Source of the DNA: Cyrtodaria siliqua
Lineage: Eukaryota; Mollusca; Bivalvia; Adapedonta; Hiatellidae
DNA length: 64,000 nt
Assembly: GCA_037043455.1 (NCBI GenBank)
Contig: JAWPHD010005116.1
Coordinates: forward strand, 1 to 64,000
Direction: 5' to 3'
Position 1 is the stretch's first letter. Every line of letters starts with the position of its first letter. The position numbers were made by a program, and so were the translations under genes. Under the pieces are notes generated by a model. The model was not told the origin of the DNA. It searched no databases and saw only the letters and a list, made by a program, of their open reading frames with translations. Of this stretch, positions 1 through 11,702 are shown one piece after another.

Positions 1-250
1 TTGTTTTTTTGGATGACAATAGGGTCAGCGTGGGGATTGGTGTACCCTAGAACCTGGTTTAAACCCCAGCGGCTCTTTTTGCCACTGACTGTTCCAAGGC
101 GGTAGACCTAACCTTTTTATATGATGTCATATCTTAATATTTATTTTATCATTTGTAATTATTACTTCTTTCTTTGCGTAGTTTTGGTTGATTGTGTTCT
201 TCCTTGAATGCTACATTTCCCGTTCGACTTTATATCTACTCTCCAGAAAT
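1..250 (+). mobile_element. PLE 3' tail fragment
   Basis: Matches the non-coding 3' tail that follows the PLE reverse-transcriptase ORFs later in this window. It has the same order of blocks: a 'gatgacaatagggt' block, a 'gtaccctagaacc' block, the 'ccactgac.gttccaaggcggtag' block, then the terminal 'ccttgaatgctac..ttcccgttcgactt' block. The 5' side is cut by the window edge. Tail-only copies fit 5' truncation during target-primed reverse transcription. Confidence 0.7.
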
Positions 251-555
251 CCTTACATTTCCTCGTGTTTTTTTGGTAAATGGAGTTCAAATTCATGCAG
301 AATAACAATACCATAGACTAAATGTAAATTATTTTCGCAATTCCATTGTAATCGCAAGATGTGTTGGTAACGGGACTTTACACAACACATAAAATATAAT
401 TATCTTTAACACACATTGGTTGATATACCTTTACTGCATAGTGGAGTTATTACTATACATTAAAACCACTTTGCTGAATGTTTATGAACAATTATCGTGA
501 CATTTCACATGATGTTCAGTTGGTCTAGAATAAACAAAACTTCAGGACAATTTCT

Positions 556-661
556 AAACGTCACATTGGTGAACTAATCACGAAATATTGAAATTGTATT
601 GCTTATCATTTAGAACAAAGACAACTACTGAACTGATTAAAATTACACGTTGTTGGTCGAA
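556..661 (+). repeat. 105-bp direct repeat, copy 1
   Basis: About 105 bp starting 'aaacgtcacattggtg' recur with a few substitutions at 1885-1989, in the same orientation. The two copies bracket about 1.2 kb that contains a tandem repeat. They could be short LTR-like ends or a segmental duplication; no TG/CA ends or target duplication are obvious. Confidence 0.7.
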
Positions 662-1120
662 TGTGACGATATTAAAAATATCGATCGATTTGTTTATCGG
701 AACAGTAAAGTACAGACAGACATGTTATGTTTTAATAAACAAATGTATTTAAGTTAATATGGAAAATAGTTATATAGGAAACTTGAAATAGAAATAAAAG
801 AAATATCGTGGAGTTTTAGACAATCACTCAATACTAATATAAATACTTTCTATTTTGAGTTAACAGACGCAAATGTCAAACACTGTAAAATGTTATATAA
901 TTCAACGTCCTTTCTCATGTTTATTCTGTCTATGTAATATCTAATTGTTGTAGATTATTAATACGGCTGTTGCATTTAGTTGGCAAACCATTAACGGCAT
1001 TTCATATGTAGCATAAGCCCTCACTATTCATGACAAATATAGATAACAGCATCTTATGTACACCTTGCTGCAAACTCCAGATTACTAATATATAGTATGC
1101 ATAGTATCATCAATCATGTA

Positions 1121-1430
1121 TGCATAGGCTATATCACAATACTGTACAGCCCATCTACTGATTGAATCCATCTATATCACGGAATTATCCTATTGATTAT
1201 ATCACTACTCTTCTGTGCATAGGCTATATCACATTACTGTACAGCCCATCTACTGACTGAATCCATCTATATCACGGAATTATCATATTGACTATATCAC
1301 TACACTTCTGTGCATAGGCTATATCACTTCACTGTACAGACTATCAACTGCTTCAGTCTTAATCACAAATATATCACATTGCCTGTATCACCCCTCTTCT
1401 ATGTATTGGCTATATCACTTGACTGCGATC
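1121..1430 (+). repeat. 95-bp tandem repeat, about 3 units
   Basis: Units begin at about 1121, 1215, 1311 and 1402, each with 'tgcataggctatatcac' or a variant, a 'ctgtacag' block, then 'atccatctatatcacggaat'. The first two units are nearly identical; the third and the partial fourth are diverged. Minisatellite between the two 105-bp direct repeats. Confidence 0.85.
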
Positions 1431-1884
1431 TGTAACCTACATCACATACCATCACCACACCATCAACTACATCATCGCCACGAAAAAGGAGAAGACGTTC
1501 CCCTATAAAATAATAAAGCCTTTCTTAATATTCTAAAATTGTGCACTTTTTTATTTGACAAATTTAGTGTAAATGTATAGATAAAATAGCACAATTCCAA
1601 CATTTCACAAACTACTGATAATTTAAATTTACTCACCAAACACCTTCAGTTCTAATACATCATATCTGCATATTCATTTCCTCAAGTTACTGCACCTCTT
1701 AATAGCACAACATATCACCACCAATTCCCAACACACACTGACCACCCAAATATAACACACAATTATTTTTTCAATTGCACAATAGAAAAACCACTCACTC
1801 TTGTTCACTATTGCATGGTCAAAATATATGGCACATTCCTCTTAAAGGTACACTGTCTAATATCACTTAGTGTGAATTTGTTAC

Positions 1885-1989
1885 AAAACGTCACATTGGT
1901 GAACTAATCACGAAATACTGAAATTGTATTGCTTATCCTTTAGAGCAAACAACTACTGAATTGATGGAAATTATACGTTGTTGGTCGAA
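1885..1989 (+). repeat. 105-bp direct repeat, copy 2
   Basis: Second copy of the repeat at 556-661, same orientation, with scattered substitutions and one short deletion. The DNA from 1990 to 2678 is AT-rich with no recognisable gene and is presumed GPCR intron or upstream sequence. Confidence 0.7.
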
Positions 1990-2678
1990 AAAGAAATTTA
2001 TTTTGATCATATACATTCAAAATGGACACCAGAGGTTATATAAACAATTATTCGATATAGGATATATTCGATATCTAATATTAGTCCTTGTTAGTGTTAC
2101 ACTTCAAATTCATTGCACGTATTTTCGCGACACTTCAAAGGGACTATATTTCCTGCAAATACTAATATGTTAAGACTTAACACAGGAAGGTTTTCGAACG
2201 TTACTCCCTGTCAACTGTATCAAGGTATTCGTCATGACATGTTTCTTTTTACAAAATAAAATTTATCATGATTGGACCACAGCGGTCACATGACAATAGG
2301 TATTTACTACATAAACAGACAAAATGTGACCGCTACTTCTTAGAAGTTCCTTTGTTATATATACTGTTACGGGTAAAATGTAACAAGAAAATAATTAAAC
2401 AAGCAACAACTATTTTTAAAATATAGTCAAACATTTATTCAAATACTACAGAGAAAAATATTCTCTTACAGAAAATACATAAAATGGATACAGTATTTTC
2501 GCCGTGCAAAATCAATAAGGAGAGATGTCATAACCATCAAAATAGTATTTTATAATAATCATTACTTCTATTGGGCATACGTTATAATCTAATAAAAAAT
2601 AATTTCATTCCGAATGCACAATGTTTGTTTTCTCCATGGTTTTAAAACTTGATATTAGATAACTTTCATTTGTTTCAG

Positions 2679-2804
2679 TGGCTGTTGTTGTCGCATTTTT
2701 CATAAGCTGGGCTCCGTTCCATGCTCAACGGCTGCTCACCATTTACAACCGAGTTTGGACCCCTCTACTTCTAGACATTCAAAGCACTCTATTTTATATA
2801 TCAG
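2679..2804 (+). CDS. neuropeptide-type GPCR, penultimate coding exon (TM6 and extracellular loop 3)
   Basis: A 126-bp exon bounded by an acceptor (tgtttcag, AG at 2677-2678) and a donor (gtgagt from 2805). It encodes the end of transmembrane helix 6 with the class A signature W-x-P-F-H (residues SWAPFHAQRL), then extracellular loop 3 and the start of TM7. The exon ends one base into a codon, and the exon at 5817 supplies the other two bases, so the frame joins exactly through TM7. The WAPFHAQRL..IY form is typical of the neuromedin-U/pyrokinin/CAPA receptor group, which signals through G proteins at the plasma membrane. That subfamily call is from motif memory only. Upstream exons (N-terminus to TM5) are not in the window. 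Confidence 0.88.
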
Positions 2805-3321
2805 GTGAGTTAATATTGAAATTCCTACATCAAAGAAAAAAAGACTAAACTAAAGTTTAATTAAGAAATGATTCGTTTTGAGAATGGCGAATTCTTGCGC
2901 AAATAATGTGCCTTGATAGGCTAGTAATAATGATTAAGTGCAAGAGATAAATTTGCAGACCACGAAATAGCCATTTTCTAGTGAGGTACATATTGAGGCC
3001 TATTTTAAACGTGAATTTTATTCGAAATTAAACACTCTTTTGTCAACAAGAAAATATGAAGTGAATGACAATATAAGCAATTGACATTAGTTACCAGGTA
3101 TTTGAATGTTAAGCAAACAGCTTTAATGCCGTGATGCTGCGTAGGAGTTTCCGTTAATGAGAACGACCAAATGTAAAACGATTTATGCTGTTTCAAGTAA
3201 ACTGTTTTATGATCATTTGAATCATCGTTTTGTTTTGTTGTCCGACAGGTACCAAGTAATCATATATGCATTAAGCGGCTGTCTAATAAATGTAAGGCAA
3301 AGCGGACCATTACCGTGTCAA

Positions 3322-3548
3322 CCATTACGTGGTCCCGCCTTAATTCCATTATACGATGGGAAAGCTTATTTTAGCAGGATTTTATAACGGATATTTCGAC
3401 AATATAACATGTGTAAAAACATGTGTTACTGAAAAGATGCGATAACCTGTTGAAAATTACCTATTGATCGTTTTAATTTTACAATATGCGAACGTTTTAA
3501 GCCGAAATTAATGTTTTATTTTATACCCCAGCCAACCCCGTTTTCGCT
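3322..3548 (+). repeat. dispersed repeat, inverted partner at 6850-7097
   Basis: Begins 'accattacgtggtcccgcctt' and ends in the 'taccccagccaaccccg' block. The reverse complement recurs at 6850-7097 with about the same length and block order, so the copies flank the GPCR terminal exon in opposite orientation. Confidence 0.75.
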
Positions 3549-3599
3549 TCTTGGAGAAGGGGTTGGATGGGGTATGACAGTTAAGGGAATGTAGCGACA

Positions 3600-4115
3600 C
3601 AGCCAAACAACTCTATTATTGAGAGTTCTGAAAAACTTAGAAAAAGGTGAACAAATTATCAAAATCGGATGATAGACAAAAAAGATATGACCATTGAAAG
3701 GTTGTTCTAAAACGAATATGGGAGCCGCCATTTTTAGAACTATGACATCATAGTTCCATATTACCATATATGGAATATTGATAAATATCATTTAAAACGA
3801 AGAAAATCACTGCAAATGAATGATTTTTTTACTGGTGATATAGATCATTATTGCAATAAGTATTACATATTTTTCATACAGTTAATGTCATTTATTCCCT
3901 ATGAATCAGTATATTTTCATATTTATAAATATTCAATTTATGGTCATTTAGAACCGTGATGTCATAGCTCCCAAAATGGCCGCTTCCATATCCGTTTCAA
4001 CAGAAACTTCAAATGATCATATCTTCTTTGTTTATCATCCGATTTTGATAATTCTTTCATCCTTATTCAAGTATTTCAAAACTCTCAATAATAATGTTTG
4101 GTGTTGTAAAATTCT
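3600..4115. mobile_element. foldback (MITE-like) element
   Basis: The left arm (about 3600-3775) and right arm (about 3950-4115) are imperfect reverse complements over roughly 165 bp. Shared words include 'attattgagagtt', 'tatcaaaatcggatgat', 'gccgccattttt'/'aaaatggccgc' and 'atgacatca'. An AT-rich spacer of about 175 bp lies between them. Arms this long suggest a foldback transposon or two head-to-head copies. No coding capacity. Confidence 0.75.
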
Positions 4116-4779
4116 ACCAACACATGTGCGTTCTACTTATTTTGTGAAGATGACTTGGCAATATTGTTGATATTAACACCATTTTACAGCAAATACCTAC
4201 TGGCTTGGCTTTTCTTTCTAACCCAGCACCAATGTAATTGAAATTGAAAAATATTGTTCCTAAGCATTATTATTTATCTAAATGCAGATACGCACTATCG
4301 AGCTTTGAAATGAAAACCTAAATGGATAACAAAATTAAACAATGGTTAAACAATGGTTATGCTGGCTTGCCTTGCATTTTCTACAAGTCTGAAAATGTTT
4401 CAGTAATTAAAATGAATTAAAGCATAACATATTGTTTGAGAAAGACCGCTTTTATGATTATGGCAAAAAGGCGATTCCGCCAGACAGACGCGTTGTTTCC
4501 TCTTATTCTTAAATGATCCGATAAGAGTTTAAACTGAAGGAAACTATGACGAGACACTGACATGGGAGTTTATGACACATGTTAAGTGTATTATGTGATC
4601 AAAATCTACGCATTTTCTTGGCGTTTAGTTCAGATAAAATATGTCAATTTTCCCATTAGTACGTTCGAAAACTCAGCCACTTAGTCCTAAAAATGTTGAT
4701 ACATTTTCTCCTATTAGCAAATGGCGTGTTCTTGTTATTGATATGCTCTGAACTTACATGATATTCTATTTATCATGCT

Positions 4780-5100
4780 GATCGTTTAAAATCATTTAAT
4801 TTACCTTTTTTCAGCTTTTTTTTCTATTCAAAAATACCAAAAAATCATCAAATATACCCTGACGTCATCGAAAAATTTGCTGAAGTCATGGAAATATGTG
4901 CATCTGACGGGATAGGAAAGCAACTGCCGAGATAAGATTTTATCTCAGGCACCCTCGACATGATAAAAAATATTATCACGGCAGTTACTTTCCTTTCCCG
5001 TCAGGTGCACCTCTTTTGAGGACGTCAGACCCTCTTTTGATGACGTCAAGGTACATTTGATGACGTTTGGGTATAATTTTTGAAGAGAAAAAATGGAGTG
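4780..5100. mobile_element. foldback MITE with TGACGTCA-type words
   Basis: Inner arms 'gcatctgacgggataggaaag' and 'ctttcctttcccgtcaggtgc' face each other across a spacer. Outer arms 'aaatcatttaatttacctttt' and 'aaaaggtaaattaaacga' pair as well. Several 'gacgtca' words, which resemble CRE sites, lie just inside the arms. Confidence 0.75.
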
Positions 5101-5157
5101 CAAAAGGTAAATTAAACGAGTTTGTGCATGATCCCATCCAGTTTATCAGAGAAACAG

Positions 5158-5335
5158 GGTACCTGAGATATAGAGAATATCATGTTAGTGCCTGATCCTA
5201 TCCAGTTTATCAGGTTCGGTACGAAAAAACTGAAGTCCTCGGCTCAGCCTCGGACTTCTTCTTTTTTTCTCAGCCTCACCTGATAAACTGGATAGGATCA
5301 GACACTAATATGATATTCTCTATATCTCAGGTACC
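5158..5335. repeat. 58-bp inverted repeat hairpin
   Basis: The left arm 5158-5215 and right arm 5277-5335 are near-perfect reverse complements, e.g. 'cctgatcctatccagtttatc' against 'gataaactggataggatcag'. The loop itself contains a smaller inverted repeat ('aagtcctcggc' / 'cctcggactt'). Probably a foldback element nested beside the one at 4780-5100. Confidence 0.85.
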
Positions 5336-5451
5336 CTTTTCCTCGGCAGAATTATACAGATTGACATGATAAATAATACGCTCAGTACATTTGAAAACGC
5401 AACACTTGATATTTTTTGAATTTATAGAGATTTAAAAGTTGTTAAAGTTTA

Positions 5452-5522
5452 ATGTGTTTTGGGGTTTACTGTGTTCTGTTTAAACTGCAATTCCTGTTCG
5501 ACTTTTATACTTATTTTTAACT
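5452..5522 (+). mobile_element. PLE 3' tail, terminal piece
   Basis: Contains 'gtgttttggggtttactgtg' and 'cctgttcgacttttatac', the distal block of a PLE tail variant that also occurs at 16740-16812 and 56930-57000. Lies in the GPCR intron. Confidence 0.6.
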
Positions 5523-5816
5523 GAAAGAAGTAGAGCGGGAAATAATATGCAATTGCTTATCACCATATGTTAACTTTTGGGACAAAAATGGCGGCGTTTT
5601 TAGATGCACTAAGTTTATATTGCATGGAGAATAAAACTGGCCATACCAATTATGCTTAGTTTTTAAGCAAGCAACTTAAAAATAACTATATGGGTGACTT
5701 TTTGTAAATCATTGCTTATGCCATAACCCATCTTGAACAATACATTTATATATATACTCAAAGCATATACTATAAAAAGTCACACTTTTGTTTAATTTGT
5801 ATAATTATATTTTCAG

Positions 5817-6304
5817 GTGTACTGTATTTTGTAGGGTCTACAGTCAACCCTATTTTATACAATGTCATGTCCAAACGCTATAGAGAAGCGTTTAAAGAAA
5901 CGATTTGTCACTGTCGGCGCAAGCGAACTACATTTGCCACCGGTAGTAGTTTTCACCATCAGTCGTACTACTTTAACAAGGGAGGACGAACGCCAACACG
6001 GTTAAATAGACAGACCGTATCATTCGAGGAACCAGGTTTGCGATCAGATGAAGAAGCAACCACTGTCAACATTTCATTAAATGGGAACAGTATCTTGAGA
6101 GACTCATTAAAATCTCAACTTATTGACGTGAAAAGTGACTTCGAGCAAAGCACCTTCTGTGAAAAAAAATCGGTTTCTGAAAACAGAAATAAAAGCCCAT
6201 ACTGTAAGACATGTGTAAGTGATAAAAGGGGAGCAACTCAAACACCAATATCTGAGAAACAAATACTTCTTCGTCATACAAGTTCAGCGGAAAGTGCATG
6301 TTAA
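5817..6304 (+). CDS. neuropeptide-type GPCR, terminal exon (TM7 and C-terminal tail)
   Basis: Continues the receptor frame from 2804. It encodes TM7 with the class A signature NPxxY as NPILY, followed by NVMSKRYREAFKET, the amphipathic helix 8 region. A Cys-containing segment (CHCRRKR) after helix 8 is a plausible palmitoylation and G-protein contact region. The remaining ~120 residues are Ser/Thr-rich and hydrophilic, as expected for a regulated cytoplasmic tail. The stop is TAA at 6302-6304. NPxLYNVMS..YR.AF is shared by neuromedin-U, pyrokinin and CAPA receptors, consistent with TM6. The frame is intact and splice sites are canonical, so the gene looks functional. Exact ligand cannot be told from this fragment. 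Confidence 0.9.
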
Positions 6305-6847
6305 TCCCAAGATCAAATATGTTCATGCACGTTGCTTTTTTCTACTTTAATATTTTAAATTTTAAACTAACATGTGTTTTTTTTGAATACCTTTTTAACA
6401 AATAAGATAGTAAACGTTGTAATACAATGAACTTAATGTATGCGTTTTGTTTAAATCAATTTAAATGACGCGTACTAAAAATGTGAGCCACGGTCATGTA
6501 TGATAAATCTTTAAAAATGATCATGAATTTAAGCAATGGTTGCATCAGGGGTGTTTGTTATGTAAAAGTATGACCACCTATATCAGGCACGAACAAATTT
6601 GTCGATAATTAAAGATATAGAAGATAACGGAAGATCAACCTATACGTTAATGAACATATATCTAACTTATACCATTAATTGTGTAAATATATTGTTTCAT
6701 CCAAGTTTATTCCTCTTAAAATTGTTTTAAAGTAATATACGCATGTTATAAGCATAGTTCTATGATAAAATCATTTGAAAATAACTAGAAATTTAGCACC
6801 ATGCATCTCCATGCATTTTCCTCATTAGGTGGTCCAAGTATTAACTT
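6305..6847 (+). other. presumed 3' UTR and AT-rich flank
   Basis: AT-rich, no ORF with protein-like composition. Probably contains the GPCR 3' untranslated region, but I see no single convincing poly(A) signal to set its end. Confidence 0.4.
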
Positions 6848-6849
6848 TC

Positions 6850-7097
6850 ATACCCCATCCAACCCCGTCTCCAAGAAGGGTGTTGCCTGGGGTATGAAAT
6901 AAAACCTTATTTTCGGCTTAAAAAGTTCCCGTTCTGCAAAATTAAACATTTAATAGGTAATTCTAAACAGGTTATCGCAAATCTCCAGTAAAAAATGTTT
7001 TTAAACGTGTTTTATTGTCGAAATATCGGTTATAAAATACTGCTAATATAGGTTTTGCCATCGCTTATTGAAATTAAGGCGGGACCACGTAATGTCT
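6850..7097 (-). repeat. dispersed repeat, inverted partner of 3322-3548
   Basis: Reverse complement of the 3322-3548 repeat: it begins in the 'taccccatccaaccccg' block and ends 'aaggcgggaccacgtaatg'. Divergence is moderate, with several small indels. Confidence 0.75.
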
Positions 7098-7260
7098 TAC
7101 ACGTATTGTATATTGTCAAACGTATCAGGATGTTGTCAAGGGAACAACGTTGTATATATTGTTTTTATAAACACATAACACTTGTATTCAATCCGATTGT
7201 TTGACGTTCATCAATGTGCGCTCGACCATAAATAGAGCATGTCCCGTCTCAAATAGTCAT

Positions 7261-7340
7261 ATGATCGATTATAGAGAAATCCTTCACGGTATGGTAGACA
7301 CGCCTACCATCGAGTAAAGGATTTCGATATAATCGATCAC
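7261..7340. repeat. 80-bp palindrome
   Basis: 'gatcgattatagagaaatcc' faces 'ggatttcgatataatcgatc', with a nested 'ggtatggtag' / 'ctacca' near the centre. A compact foldback with no coding capacity. Confidence 0.8.
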
Positions 7341-7859
7341 AACAGTTAAATAATCTATTTATTTAATTTTTAATCAGATTATGTATGATTTTATCCAGAA
7401 TTGTTTGCTTTATTTAGCGTTATCGGTGGATGACGTCGACTTCACCAACACGTTATTGACGTCATAATTCAACGTCGCAGTTGATTATTTTTGTGTTCGG
7501 AGTAAGTTATTAATATTTAGCGATTATGAATATTCTTTCACTGAGAAACCCAATCTTTCACCCATAAGCATGTAATAATTAAAGATAAACTACATCACAG
7601 GCTTGAAATTATTTCTTTTATAATTTATAACATGATATTACAACAAAAAGTACGTAAATGTTAATGTAACAGGTAAAATATTGTAACTTAATTCTCATTA
7701 CATGTATGTTTATTTATCACATAACATGTGGTATGGGAGTGTAATAACACCATTCAATATTTTCGATATGTGGTATAACATAACGTTAATGACGTCATGG
7801 ACGTCACGTTAAGGTACATTTTCTGACGTAATGTGACGTTATCAGTTATGTAATAAATA

Positions 7860-8005
7860 GAATCTAACATTCGTTCTCATTCATTATTGAATTTATTAAA
7901 CTCGTTAGCAAAAATGATATAATGCTCGGCAAGAGCCTCGCATTATATCATTTGCCAACTCTTTTAATAAATTCAGTAATGAATGAGCACTCATGTAAGA
8001 TCCTC
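7860..8005. repeat. foldback element, ~60-bp arms
   Basis: Left arm words 'cattcattattgaatttatt' and 'atgatataatgc' are mirrored on the right as 'gcattatatcat' and 'aataaattcagtaatgaatg'. The spacer is only 'tcggcaagagcctc'. The preceding ~200 bp (7650-7860) is AT-rich with several 'gacgtca' words and no gene. Confidence 0.8.
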
Positions 8006-8226
8006 TATATATTATATATAACCTGTTCCGCATTAGGCATCGGCTTAAAGTAAACGTTGAACTATTTTATATAATAAAATCACAACCGGATTCTTCTAAA
8101 ACATTAGAACTACTTTATACTTTAGCTAGGGCACATGTATATGTCTATGGTGAGTACAAAGTGAAACTTTAAGGTAATCCGCTGTATAATGACGTGTTTG
8201 TATTTCATAAAATTGTAAATATATTG

Positions 8227-8475
8227 CTCAGTTGCAAAAGAAAGTGGACACTGAGTTTTGTTTAGATTTAATTGTATACATTTTTTATAGAATTAAATTG
8301 ACAAATTCCAAAATAAATATGCCATGTTTGGTCCCAAGGTTGTTATCATTACATTGCCAATATCATGTTGTCATTTGTTTTTCAATAGGTCGAATCATTA
8401 AGGGACTGTCGCTTGATAAAGAGAATAGAGTGTAAAGTAAAATGTTCAAAGTGTCCAGTTTCCTTTGCAACTGAG
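8227..8475. mobile_element. ~250-bp TIR element (MITE)
   Basis: Ends are inverted: 'ctcagttgcaaaagaaagtg' on the left, 'cctttgcaactgag' preceded by 'gtgtccagttt' on the right, giving ~26-bp terminal inverted repeats. Small size and no transposase make it a non-autonomous element. TA-rich flanks suggest a Tc1/mariner-type origin, but the target duplication is not clean. Confidence 0.75.
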
Positions 8476-8479
8476 TATA

Positions 8480-9560
8480 GTTACCAACTAACCACAGTTT
8501 TATGCCAATATTTGTATTATCATAACATAGTAAGCATAAAACGAACAGTGCAATGTTTTTTTCGCAATGATGGTTAGTATTTATAATATTGTATCAAAAC
8601 TAGTTTTGTACACACATTGCCGACTTGTCGCACGAAACTTGTCTGTGCTTTACAAGGGATTTGTACACTCAATAGTATCGTTGGCATTCTATGATATTGT
8701 CTTAAAGTGTGTATATTAAGTCATTTAAATGTATCGTCACATGTAATTGTGTAAGTTCTGTAATTGAAATAGTCTTAAGGACTATGGTAATCACTGAAGG
8801 AGACTGCCAAAGTTCAAATAATACATTTATTTTGTACTGTCAAATTGTTGCATATTTATTAAAGTCAATGGCAAAACATATTTGTTATCATTCAGCTCCA
8901 AACAGTTACTCATATGCAATCAAATGTTAGCAAATGCGTCTACTTGAATGCAGTTCTAATCTACACGAATTTCGTTCGGTAGTGTTACGGACTGGAATAA
9001 TTCCATGATAAATGGAAAATGACACAATATCCAGGAGGAGTAAGAAAGAGAATCCTAATAAATACGACACATTTTTTGAAACACCGGCTTGGACTGTTTA
9101 AAACATACGTGTAAAGATCAATTAAATTGTGTCCGTACCTACGGAATATCATTTGTTACGTAATATCAAATAATTGTTAGTCTTTATTAACACCAAATAT
9201 AAATAAAAAGACATGCAATAAAATAAACACGCTTCAGAATAATGCAGCTTTAGAAAAAATATGTATTTTAAGAGTTGATTATTGCAAAGTAGTATACGGA
9301 ATTTCATTAAGAAGTTTTTTCTTTCCTTATTTCACGATAATACAGGCAACACTTTAAGTTCATACGGGAGTACATAAGGATATTTCGTAAAGTCTGCAAA
9401 ATGAGTGTGTAAAGTTCGAATAGACACTTTATATATTCTTTTAAAAATATCAATTCAATGTACATATTAAATGACAATCAACCAAAACACATAATTCGAT
9501 ATTCATTCAAACTAAGTCTAAAGTATAAGACGGGGAATAGAGAGCTTCAAACTTATGGTC
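8480..9560. other. no gene recognised
   Basis: AT-rich intergenic sequence. Short ORFs here have no protein-like composition and match nothing I recognise. Confidence 0.5.
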
Positions 9561-9564
9561 AACC

Positions 9565-9690
9565 AGAGTAGTCGAACATGAAATGTAACATTTAAAGACC
9601 GCAATCAACCAAAACCAAGCATGAAAACAAACAATAATTACAAGGATAAATAAAATGCAAGGTATATACCATCACAAACTGTAACAAGAT
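9565..9690 (-). mobile_element. PLE 3' tail fragment (minus)
   Basis: Contains the reverse complement of the PLE tail end: 'agtcgaacatgaaatgtaac', then the 'aatcaaccaaaacc' block, then 'acaataattacaaggataaa' and 'catcacaaact'. Confidence 0.6.
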
Positions 9691-9929
9691 GGACCAAGTG
9701 GAGACAACTCACCAAGGGAGAATTACGAATAAATAAAAAAATATTTACAACAAGATGAATATATATATACAAATGAAGACAAATGACAAAATAGAAATAT
9801 CAAAGTTTTAAATCATGTTTAAAATGATGTTCACTGCATTAGATTAAACTGTTCGGTTTTAATCAGACTGAATATCTGATATCTGTATTTATGAGATATG
9901 TATACTATATCACACGCTATCTTATCCCT

Positions 9930-10320
9930 CGAGTTCTTCCGGTACAGTTCCCGGCACTAACACTTCACTCCCGCGTTATATTGCAAACCCGTCTTTATCG
10001 GTTGCTCTTCGTCCCGGTATCACACATATTTCCGGTGACGTAATCCACACGCGACGCCCACTCGCACGATCCTCTCCGGCGATGGCCCAAGTCCCGGTAT
10101 TACAAAACCGGTGACGTTATCTGCGTAGCTATCTGCGTAACCAGGCCCTCTTGCCTAGCGTCTCCGTGGCTACCGTCTGGTCTGTCGCCCAAATGGCGAA
10201 TGCTGTCGTTCCGCGTCCTATGACGGCGTTCCCAACCTACGACCCCGTAGACCACGCTCCCGACAATACGCTCTACATGCTATACGCTCCTAGCGTATAC
10301 GGCTACAAAATATATACCCA
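9930..10320. other. GC- and CpG-rich block of unknown nature
   Basis: Distinctly richer in G+C and CpG than its surroundings. Contains a short imperfect direct repeat, 'tcccggtat..' followed by 'ccggtgacgt', near 10010-10050 and 10090-10120. An open frame at 10151-10357 is low in protein character. It could be an LTR or promoter remnant; no TG/CA ends or gag/pol sequence were found beside it. Confidence 0.4.
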
Positions 10321-11429
10321 GTCTTACAATGTTATCACAACATGTATTTTGCAATAGCGCTAAGGTATCACTATACCTAATACTGATTGCAAAGCAATCT
10401 TTATTCAGAACGCGAATAAACCCGAATTATAAATCTTCTTCGAATATATATTATTCTAAACTTTAACAAAACGTGTGAAACAATTACAGATGTAATTTAT
10501 CGACAATGAAATCTCACATTTCTAAATGTAACGCAAAACTTACAACATAATAATTCAACCATAGAATGAATGAATAATTGGTTTTACATCCCGTTAACAC
10601 ATTATAGGCTATAATGGTACAGCGACCTCAGTGAGATTTAAACTGCACAATAAACAATAGTTTATGCAATAACGTAATGACAGTTAGAATCCTCCGTAGA
10701 AAAGTATCTACAATCTGAATCGCGTTTTCCCTTTACTATCTACAGAACAACTGGCATTATCAATAATGTAAATATATGCCCCAATAATCTTATCAGACAA
10801 TACTTTGCTAAAATATTCTGACGTTTGAAAACGTACTAGAATTAAAGACAACATCCTGCTAACTATCTATAGCTTTTACCGGCAGATATTTACTTAAGAA
10901 CAACAATTTAAATATGACAATAATTTACAACAAATAAAATAGATTTGACTTACCCTTTGCCGTAATGATATTGGCCACTGACTACTCTGGATAATGGCTT
11001 GCGAGCCTGTGACAAGTTCTTACGATTTCGACACCCATATATACAGTCTCTACACGGATACCTGGTGAAACACGCCATCCATGCAAATGTCATGTTACTC
11101 GGACTGCTTGGACTGCACATAGTGTCGTAATAAGAATTCTATACATTCATTAGGCCCGTACTGGTAAATAATGGCAAATTTACTCATAATACACAGCTTG
11201 TAAAATCATAACTTTCTTAATAATTGATGGATTTTGATGAAATAAACGCCAACACAATTTATTCTTTACAAATAGAATGAATCTAATAAAAGATCATTTA
11301 TTAGATATAGGCATCGATTAAAAGTGATACGCTTGGCAAAAATCTACCAAAATTCCTATTCAAAATCAGGGAAAATGAGGCCCCGACAAACACAGTTAAA
11401 AACTCTTAATAAATATGCACTCATTTTGT
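10321..11429. other. no gene recognised
   Basis: AT-rich sequence. I see no coding exon, RNA gene or clear repeat boundary. Confidence 0.5.
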
Positions 11430-11480
11430 TACACAAACATAAAATGGTTGACAATATGTTTACCGCCTTAGAACGGTCAG
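11430..11480 (-). mobile_element. PLE 3' tail fragment (minus)
   Basis: 'cacaaacataaaatggttga', 'caatatgtttaccgcc' and 'ttagaacggtcag' match the reverse complement of the PLE tail block seen intact at 50140-50195. Confidence 0.6.
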
Positions 11481-11702
11481 AGTTGTGTGTTATAATTGTA
11501 GATTCAGTTTTTTAAAAAGGAAAATAATGGTCGTGTAGAAATGATAGACAATGACACCGTACATCCAGACTGTACCACAAAGTAGGTAAAAAGTAAAAAG
11601 TAACTGCCTCTATACCGCTGAGATTATTCGAGACAGTCAGATGCTTGCCAAATGCTATTTTCTTTGGATAGTATTGATGTCGAGAACAGTTTGTCTGTTT
11701 AA

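Larger units (their letters stand above)
2805..5816 (+). other. GPCR intron (3.0 kb), loaded with foldback repeats
   Basis: GT donor at 2805-2806 and AG acceptor (tatattttcag) at 5815-5816, preceded by a T-rich tract. The phase is 1 and joins the two receptor exons. The interior holds a repeat at 3322-3548 whose inverted partner lies beyond the gene, foldback elements at 3600-4115 and 4780-5100, a hairpin at 5158-5335 and a PLE tail end at 5452-5522. Confidence 0.85.

Noticed and set aside
8232..8435. 67-residue plus ORF
   Set aside because: Lies wholly within the 250-bp MITE and has no protein-like pattern.
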